Source: Haladaptatus sp. R4 (GTDB taxonomy: Archaea; Halobacteriota; Halobacteria; Halobacteriales; Haladaptataceae). Taken from it: 64,000 nucleotides of DNA. Below are positions 59,654 to 64,000 of the stretch, in pieces (position 1 is the stretch's first letter; the number at the start of each line of letters is the position of its first letter). The notes below the pieces were generated by a model. It did not search any database. It was not told the origin of the DNA and was given only the letters and a program-made list of their open reading frames with translations. The translations under genes were made by a program, and so were the position numbers. The stretch lies in assembly GCF_001625445.1 (NCBI RefSeq), contig NZ_LWHG01000021.1, forward strand, positions 186,001 through 250,000, given 5' to 3'.

Positions 59654-59839
59654 TTATTCGTCGGTCGTCTCTTCGTCGTGGTCGCGCCCTTCCTGGTCGT
59701 TCGTCCCATCGTCGAAGTGGATTTCCTCCATCAGGTCCGAGATTTCGTCCACGATTCGTTTTCGGTCATCCTGTGCAGGTTCGTCGTCTGTCCGTGTGTC
59801 GTCTTCGGTTCGCGTATCCCCCGTCGTGTCGTCGCCCAT
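59654..59839 (-). CDS. Small acidic protein (hypothetical)
   Basis: 61 residues, almost half Asp or Glu, with one amphipathic helix (RKRIVDEISDLMEEIHF, about 26-42) between two disordered acidic tails. It is 10 bases upstream of the 59098-59643 gene and in the same orientation, which is the main support. Function unknown. Confidence 0.55.
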   Translation of the reverse strand: MGDDTTGDTRTEDDTRTDDEPAQDDRKRIVDEISDLMEEIHFDDGTNDQEGRDHDEETTDE

Positions 59840-59937
59840 CGAAATCGTGTACTCCGTCCCCTAGTTGTTCGTGCTGGTAAAAATCAGTTCGGAAGACCGA
59901 TGTTTGGCTCGATTCGGTGCCAATTCGCGACGACGAC

Positions 59938-60528
59938 CTACTTCGGGATCGTCCACCCGTAGTGGGCTAACATGGCGAACGTGATGACGCCGAGCGACAG
60001 GGAGAGGATCCACGCCGAGGCCGCGATTCGGCCGATCTTCTTGTGCGGCGTGTTCCGCAGTTCGGCGGGTGTGTGACTGAGTCCGAGGACGATGGCGAAC
60101 AGCACGACGGGAACCGAGATAACCGAGAGCATGATGTGAATCGCGAGCATGATGACGTAGGCGTAGTAGAGGATGGAGGTGTGCGCCAAATCGATGTGTT
60201 TCTCGCCGCCGCCACCGCCGACTTTCGTGAGGTAGAGCGCGAGAAAGACGAGAATGAGGACGAACGAGGTGATCATCGCGGCGCGGTGTTTCCTGACCTC
60301 GCCGTTGCGAATCCAGTACCACCCGAGTGCGAGCGAGATAGTCGCAATGGTGTTCACGATCGCAATTCCGTCCGAGAGCATGTCGATGGTTCCCCGCCCG
60401 ATGTGCGGGTAGATGGGGAGGATGCCCGCAAACGTCCCGAGGACGAGGATGTACCCGATAACCGAGAGGATCGCCGTCACTTTCAGAGGACTCTCCCGCG
60501 CCCGTTCCCGCGCGTTCGCCGTAGCCAT
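59938..60528 (-). CDS. DUF420-family membrane protein
   Basis: 196 residues with six hydrophobic helices. Conserved histidines lie in PHIGRGTIDM, EKHIDLAHTSILYYAY and IHIMLSVISVPV. This matches the DUF420 family, which includes proteins linked to heme-copper oxidase assembly in bacteria, so a role in heme or copper handling is plausible. No oxidase genes are in the window. The ATG at 60528 is chosen, because the longer frame upstream (to 60669) adds an Arg-rich stretch without conservation. Confidence 0.85.
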   Translation of the reverse strand: MATANARERARESPLKVTAILSVIGYILVLGTFAGILPIYPHIGRGTIDMLSDGIAIVNTIATISLALGWYWIRNGEVRKHRAAMITSFVLILVFLALYLTKVGGGGGEKHIDLAHTSILYYAYVIMLAIHIMLSVISVPVVLFAIVLGLSHTPAELRNTPHKKIGRIAASAWILSLSLGVITFAMLAHYGWTIPK

Positions 60529-60752
60529 GCACGCACGTTTGGACTGCCGGGGTAAGGTGGCTTCGCTTCGTTCTCGATTCCTGGGATTGGTCGAGCGGGA
60601 TTTCGAAGTGGGGGGATCAATACGCGGAATCCGAGACGGTCCGTGACGAGTAACCGGCCAGCGGGGCATAACAACCGGACTTGTTTTTTCGCAATTCGTT
60701 TTTCACATGTATTTCCGTTAAAGTGAAACCCGAACGCGGGGAAGGGTGGTGT

Positions 60753-61169
60753 ATGAGCGCAGATCAGGAACAGCAGTCGATTCGCTGCCTCGTCGCCAAG
60801 GTCGGTCTCGACGGGCACGACCGCGGTGCACACGTTATCGCCCGGGCGTTCCGTGACGCCGGGTTCGAGGTCATCTACTCGGGGCTTCACAACGCTCCCG
60901 ACGAAATCGTGCAGGCGGCCGTGCAGGAGGACGTGAACGTCCTCGGTATCTCCATCCTCTCCGGGGCACACGACACGCTCGTCCCGAAAATCGTCGAGGG
61001 GCTAAAGGAGTACGACGCGTTCGACGACACTCTCATCCTCGTCGGCGGTGTCGTCCCCGACGACGACAAGGCGGAACTCAAGGAACTCGGTGTCGCGGAG
61101 GTGTTCGGTCCGGGAACGCCGATGGAAGAGACTATCGAGTTCGTCCGTGAAAACGCGCCCGAACGATGA
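60753..61169 (+). CDS. Methylmalonyl-CoA mutase, cobalamin-binding subunit
   Basis: 138 residues. The base-off cobalamin motif DGHDRGA (DxHxxG, near 22) is intact, followed by SGLH, SILSGAHDTLVP and GGVVPDDDKAEL, as in the C-terminal domain of methylmalonyl-CoA mutase. As a separate small subunit it must pair with a large catalytic chain encoded elsewhere, as is usual in archaea. It takes part in propionyl-CoA use through succinyl-CoA. The stop overlaps the meaB ATG as ATGA. TTAAAG at about 60719-60724 is the likely box A. Confidence 0.93.
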   Translation: MSADQEQQSIRCLVAKVGLDGHDRGAHVIARAFRDAGFEVIYSGLHNAPDEIVQAAVQEDVNVLGISILSGAHDTLVPKIVEGLKEYDAFDDTLILVGGVVPDDDKAELKELGVAEVFGPGTPMEETIEFVRENAPER

Positions 61170-62164
61170 GCGCGACGCACACGGATCTACTCGCAGACCT
61201 CCTCGACGGGAAGCACCGGGCGCTGGCACGCGTCATCACGAAGATCGAGAACCGCGAACCCGGCTATCGGGAACTCGTCTCGGAACTCCACACGCACACT
61301 GGCGACGCCGAAATTATCGGTATCACCGGTAGCCCCGGCGCGGGCAAATCGACGCTCGTGGACAAGGTGGCGAACTACTACCGCGAGCGCGGCGAGACGG
61401 TCGGCGTCATCGCCATCGACCCCTCCTCCCCGTTCACGGGCGGGGCCGTCCTCGGCGACCGCATCCGGATGGCGAGTAACGTCGGCGACATGGACGTATT
61501 CTTCCGGTCGATGAGCGCCCGTGGTAGCCTCGGCGGTCTCTCCACCGCGACCTCGGATGCCGTGAAGGCGCTCGACGCGTTCGGCAAGGACAAGATCATC
61601 GTCGAGACGGTCGGTGCGGGGCAGAACGAGATCGACATCGTGAAAACCGCCGACACGGTCGCCGTGTTGGTTCCCCCCGAGAGCGGCGACAACGTCCAGA
61701 TGCTCAAGGCGGGCATCCTCGAAATCGCCGACGTCTTCGTCGTGAACAAGGCGGACTTGCCGGGTGCCGACCGCGCCGTCTCGGACCTCACCGAGATGGT
61801 ACACATGCGCGACGGAACACCGACGCCGGAGTTCGGCGACGGCGTCGAGGGCTACGACTGGGAACCCCCCATCGTGGAGACGATAGCGAAGGACGGCGAA
61901 GGTGTCACGGAGTTCATCGAGGTGCTGGACGAACACCACGACCTGCTCGAATCGACGGGCATGCTCGACGCGAAAACCCGAACGAGATACGCGGAGGAGA
62001 TTCGAGCACTCCTGCGCGAGGACGCCAACCGACTCGTCGCGTCGGAAATCGAGTCGCGTGGTGGAATCGCGGAACTGGTCGAAGCCGTTTTCGAGCGTGA
62101 AACCGACCCGTATTCGGTCGCCGACGAGGTCATCACGCCCATCGAAGACTGTATTCACGACTGA
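61166..62164 (+). CDS. meaB: Methylmalonyl-CoA mutase-associated GTPase MeaB
   Basis: 332 residues. G3E-family GTPase that guards adenosylcobalamin loading and protects the mutase. Walker A GITGSPGAGKSTLVD (near 50), VIAIDPSSPFTGGAVLGDRIRM, the ETVGAGQNEIDI switch and VVNKADLPGA (NKxD, near 190) are all present. Translationally coupled to the cobalamin-binding subunit, a strong functional link. Ends 44 bases before an alpha/beta hydrolase gene. Confidence 0.93.
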   Translation: MSATHTDLLADLLDGKHRALARVITKIENREPGYRELVSELHTHTGDAEIIGITGSPGAGKSTLVDKVANYYRERGETVGVIAIDPSSPFTGGAVLGDRIRMASNVGDMDVFFRSMSARGSLGGLSTATSDAVKALDAFGKDKIIVETVGAGQNEIDIVKTADTVAVLVPPESGDNVQMLKAGILEIADVFVVNKADLPGADRAVSDLTEMVHMRDGTPTPEFGDGVEGYDWEPPIVETIAKDGEGVTEFIEVLDEHHDLLESTGMLDAKTRTRYAEEIRALLREDANRLVASEIESRGGIAELVEAVFERETDPYSVADEVITPIEDCIHD

Positions 62165-62208
62165 TTTCTGGCATAACGGATAAACCCGTTCGGGTCGCCC
62201 CTTCACGT

Positions 62209-63147
62209 ATGAATCTTCGACGACTTGCGGCGGCGACGGCTGGCGGAGTTGGACTCACGGCAGCGCTCAATCGATCGCTCGCCCGAAGTGCGGAACCGCT
62301 CGACCCGCCGCTCGAAGGGTTTCAGGGAACCTATCGCTGGCGCGGGTTCGACGTAGCCTACACCGAAGCGGGTGACCCGGACAACCCCGACGTTCTTTTC
62401 CTCCACGGGATTCACGCCGCCGCATCGAACAAGGAATTCGACCAGATTTTCAGGCAACTGGCCCAGCAGTACCACGTCATCGCACCCGACCTTCCCGGAT
62501 TCGGGCGGTCGTCGCGACCGCCGGTCGTGTACACCGCGTCGCTGTACACCTCGTTCGTCGTGGACTTCGCCGAGGACGTGACCGATAACGCCATCTGTCT
62601 CGTGTCGTCGCTCTCCGGGGCGTACGCCACGCTCGCACAGGTCGAGACGGGCGCGTTCTCCCAACTGGAACTCATCTGTCCGACCGACGACGCCGGAAAG
62701 CGTCGGAAGTGGCTTCGAAACCTCGTTCGGTCGCCGCTCCTCGGAACCGCGCTGTTCAACGCCATCGCCAGCAAGCGCTCGATTCGCCGGTTCAACGAAC
62801 GCGACGGCTACTTCAGCGAGGCGTCGTACACGGAGAAGGACGTCGAGTTCGAGTGGCAGACCGCCCACCAACCCGGTGCCCGGTTCGCACCCGCGTCGTT
62901 CGTCTCGGGGTATCTCAACCCGGACGAGGACCTGGGCGAGGAACTCGCGCGCGTGGACGTCCCCGTAACGCTCGTCTGGGGGCGAGAAGCGAAGGTCACG
63001 CCGCTCGAAGGCGGAAAAGAACTCGCGGACGAAGCCGACACGCGCCTCGTCGTGTTCGACGAGGCGCGACTGCTTCCGCACGTCGAACATCCGGGGCCGT
63101 TTCTGGACGTCCTATTCGACGAACTAGCGCCGCTCGAACAGCAGTAG
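62209..63147 (+). CDS. Alpha/beta hydrolase
   Basis: 312 residues. LFLHGIHAAASNKEFDQIF supplies the oxyanion turn and VIAPDLPGFGRSSRP the second strand. The nucleophile elbow reads VSSLSGAYA instead of a classical GxSxG: the glycines around the putative Ser are replaced, a variation I recall in other haloarchaeal hydrolases. A late His is in LLPHVEHPG. The N-terminus (LRRLAAATAGGVGLTAALN) looks like a membrane-anchor or weak signal segment. Substrate unknown. The last 24 bases overlap the convergent DUF35 gene. Confidence 0.8.
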   Translation: MNLRRLAAATAGGVGLTAALNRSLARSAEPLDPPLEGFQGTYRWRGFDVAYTEAGDPDNPDVLFLHGIHAAASNKEFDQIFRQLAQQYHVIAPDLPGFGRSSRPPVVYTASLYTSFVVDFAEDVTDNAICLVSSLSGAYATLAQVETGAFSQLELICPTDDAGKRRKWLRNLVRSPLLGTALFNAIASKRSIRRFNERDGYFSEASYTEKDVEFEWQTAHQPGARFAPASFVSGYLNPDEDLGEELARVDVPVTLVWGREAKVTPLEGGKELADEADTRLVVFDEARLLPHVEHPGPFLDVLFDELAPLEQQ

Positions 63148-63501
63148 TCGGTCACCGTTCGTTTTCGATTCGCCGATAGTCAGGGAAACGGTATCCCCGA
63201 CCGCCACGTCGTCGGGTGCCATCGCGGTCACTCGAACCGGCCCGAAGTCGGCGATTGCGGTCGTGTACGGTGCGTCGTCCGCGAACGACGGTGCCGCGAC
63301 GTGGACGACGGTGTACGTGTCGATAGTTCCGGTTTCGGGGAGCGGCGTCTCTTCGAGGCCGATTTCCCCGCACTCGGGGCAGATTCGACGCGGCGGCAGC
63401 GAGCCGTGTCCGTTCGAACATTCGAGGTAGTAGGCGTTTCCGTCCTCGATGGCGTCCAACCACTCGTCGTAGCCCGTGTTTGCGTGCTCGTTCTCGCTCA
63501 T
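63124..63501 (-). CDS. Zn-ribbon/OB-fold protein (DUF35), thiolase partner
   Basis: 125 residues. The N-terminal part has a rubredoxin-like zinc ribbon, LECSNGHGSLPPRRICPECGE, and the C-terminal half an OB fold (GTIDTYTVVHVAAPSF, ITAMAPDDVAVGDTVSLTIG). In archaea such proteins bind thiolases and channel acyl-CoA. Its ATG overlaps the stop of the thiolase upstream, and convergence with the hydrolase gives a 24-base overlap of coding ends. Confidence 0.9.
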   Translation of the reverse strand: MSENEHANTGYDEWLDAIEDGNAYYLECSNGHGSLPPRRICPECGEIGLEETPLPETGTIDTYTVVHVAAPSFADDAPYTTAIADFGPVRVTAMAPDDVAVGDTVSLTIGESKTNGDRLLLFERR

Positions 63502-64000
63502 TTGTGGACCTCCAAAACGTGAACCGTCGCACTCGCGACCGTGCCACCCGCGTTGTGGGCCACGCCGACTTTGGCGTCCGGGACGGCGTCGCTGTTGGGG
63601 TGGTCGCCGCGCAGGATGCGCGTCATCTCGGCCAGTTGGCTGGCACCCGTCGCGCCGACGGGGTGACCCTTGGCCTTCAGGCCGCCCGAGAGATTGATCG
63701 GGCGGTCGCCGTCACGTGTCGTCTCGCCGCGCTTGGCCGCGCCGATTCCCTCGCCGGGTGCGTAGAAGTCGAGGGCTTCGAGCGCCAGCACTTCCGCGAT
63801 GGTGAAACAGTCGTGCACCTCGGCGACGTCCACGTCGTTCGCGTCGATTCCTGCATCTGCGTAGGCTTCCTCGGCGGCCTCCTCGGCCGCAGGCGAGCGG
63901 GCGAGGTACTCGCGCCCTTGGAGCGCCATCCGGTCGCCGCCCTGTCCGGTTCCCGTGACCGAAACCGGCGCGTCGAGGCCGTGTTCCTCGGCGTACTCGT
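63498..64000 (-). CDS. Thiolase / SCP-x-like acetyl-CoA acyltransferase (partial, start beyond window)
   Basis: At least 167 residues of the C-terminal part, reading out of the window at the right edge. The VAEVHDCFTIAEVLALEALDF stretch and the NLSGGLKAKGHPVGATGASQ motif with the catalytic His, plus VAHNAGGTVASATVHVL, are typical of the thiolase C-terminal domain, SCP-x branch. The Cys-bearing N-terminal half is not visible. Coupled by ATGA overlap to the DUF35 protein. Confidence 0.9.
   Translation of the reverse strand, partial: EYAEEHGLDAPVSVTGTGQGGDRMALQGREYLARSPAAEEAAEEAYADAGIDANDVDVAEVHDCFTIAEVLALEALDFYAPGEGIGAAKRGETTRDGDRPINLSGGLKAKGHPVGATGASQLAEMTRILRGDHPNSDAVPDAKVGVAHNAGGTVASATVHVLEVHK

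Noticed and set aside
1-64000. CRISPR arrays, rRNA genes, intact insertion sequences or provirus genes
   Set aside because: No regularly spaced 30-base repeats, rRNA-like sequence, DDE or tyrosine recombinase motifs, or structural phage genes were seen.

Overview
The window is a GC-rich stretch of a haloarchaeal chromosome (class Halobacteria). The evidence is a strongly acidic predicted proteome, twin-arginine signal peptides on secreted enzymes, TATA-like boxes about 27 bases upstream of leaderless starts, archaeal-only genes (CetZ, diphthine-ammonia ligase, archaeal CoaD, haloarchaeal RNA polymerase epsilon, Bat-type HTH regulator) and many ATGA-type gene overlaps. The gene mix (glycerol use, chitinase, PHB-depolymerase-like esterases) would suit a Haladaptatus-like genus, but that is only a guess. 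I see no rRNA, CRISPR array, intact insertion sequence, integrase or provirus. There is one tRNA (Leu, UAG).

Layout. 1-7753: glycerol catabolism, with glpC (cut by the window edge), glpB and glpA on the minus strand, divergent from an Orc1/Cdc6-like AAA ATPase, then glpK and a coupled polytopic membrane protein. 7874-9640: an ArsR-ArsC fusion behind a palindromic operator, phosphoglycolate phosphatase and a 55-residue membrane peptide. 9641-10380: a gene-free, hairpin-rich stretch. 10381-26866: mostly housekeeping genes (acyl-CoA dehydrogenase, NUDIX, exosome-linked RNA-binding protein, flippase, tRNA-Leu, mini-TFB, CoaD, FKBP, pyrBI, MinD-like ATPase, AglJ-like glycosyltransferase, amidohydrolase, enoyl-CoA hydratase, geranylgeranyl-reductase-like flavoprotein). 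27441-31424: an Nramp transporter with a metal-type operator, an esterase, an SDR and a VOC protein. 31648-35410: an extracellular polymer-degradation island with a GH18 chitinase and two tandem Tat-exported PHB-depolymerase-like esterases, the second frameshifted. 35468-43498: regulators, a sugar nucleotidyltransferase, dph6, DUF373, DHH and epimerase genes. 43541-53755: a ten-kilobase type IV filament/Tad-like locus. 53911-64000: CetZ, a broken aminotransferase, menB, RNA polymerase epsilon, DUF420, the methylmalonyl-CoA mutase small subunit with meaB, and a thiolase/OB-fold pair cut by the right edge.

The best candidate for an under-described system is 43541-53755. A secretion ATPase with a four-cysteine N-terminal region and a two-module PilC/TadC-like membrane protein lie with six proteins that each carry a single N-terminal hydrophobic segment or a coiled coil. 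They are arranged in at least three transcription units, each with its own TATA box. They look like a haloarchaeal counterpart of a Tad pilus or secretion machine.

Two other points need a second look. First, at least four single-base deletions break reading frames in three otherwise normal genes (near 35205, 50870, 55093 and 55422). In each gene the restored length is an exact whole number of codons, so either the assembly carries indel errors or these genes are freshly decaying. Second, the non-coding DNA is structured: a repeated hairpin/A-tract module occurs three times, the 3' end of dph6 is tandemly duplicated with that module between the copies, a 39-base promoter-like direct repeat lies in a convergent gap, and one G-rich tract could form quadruplexes.
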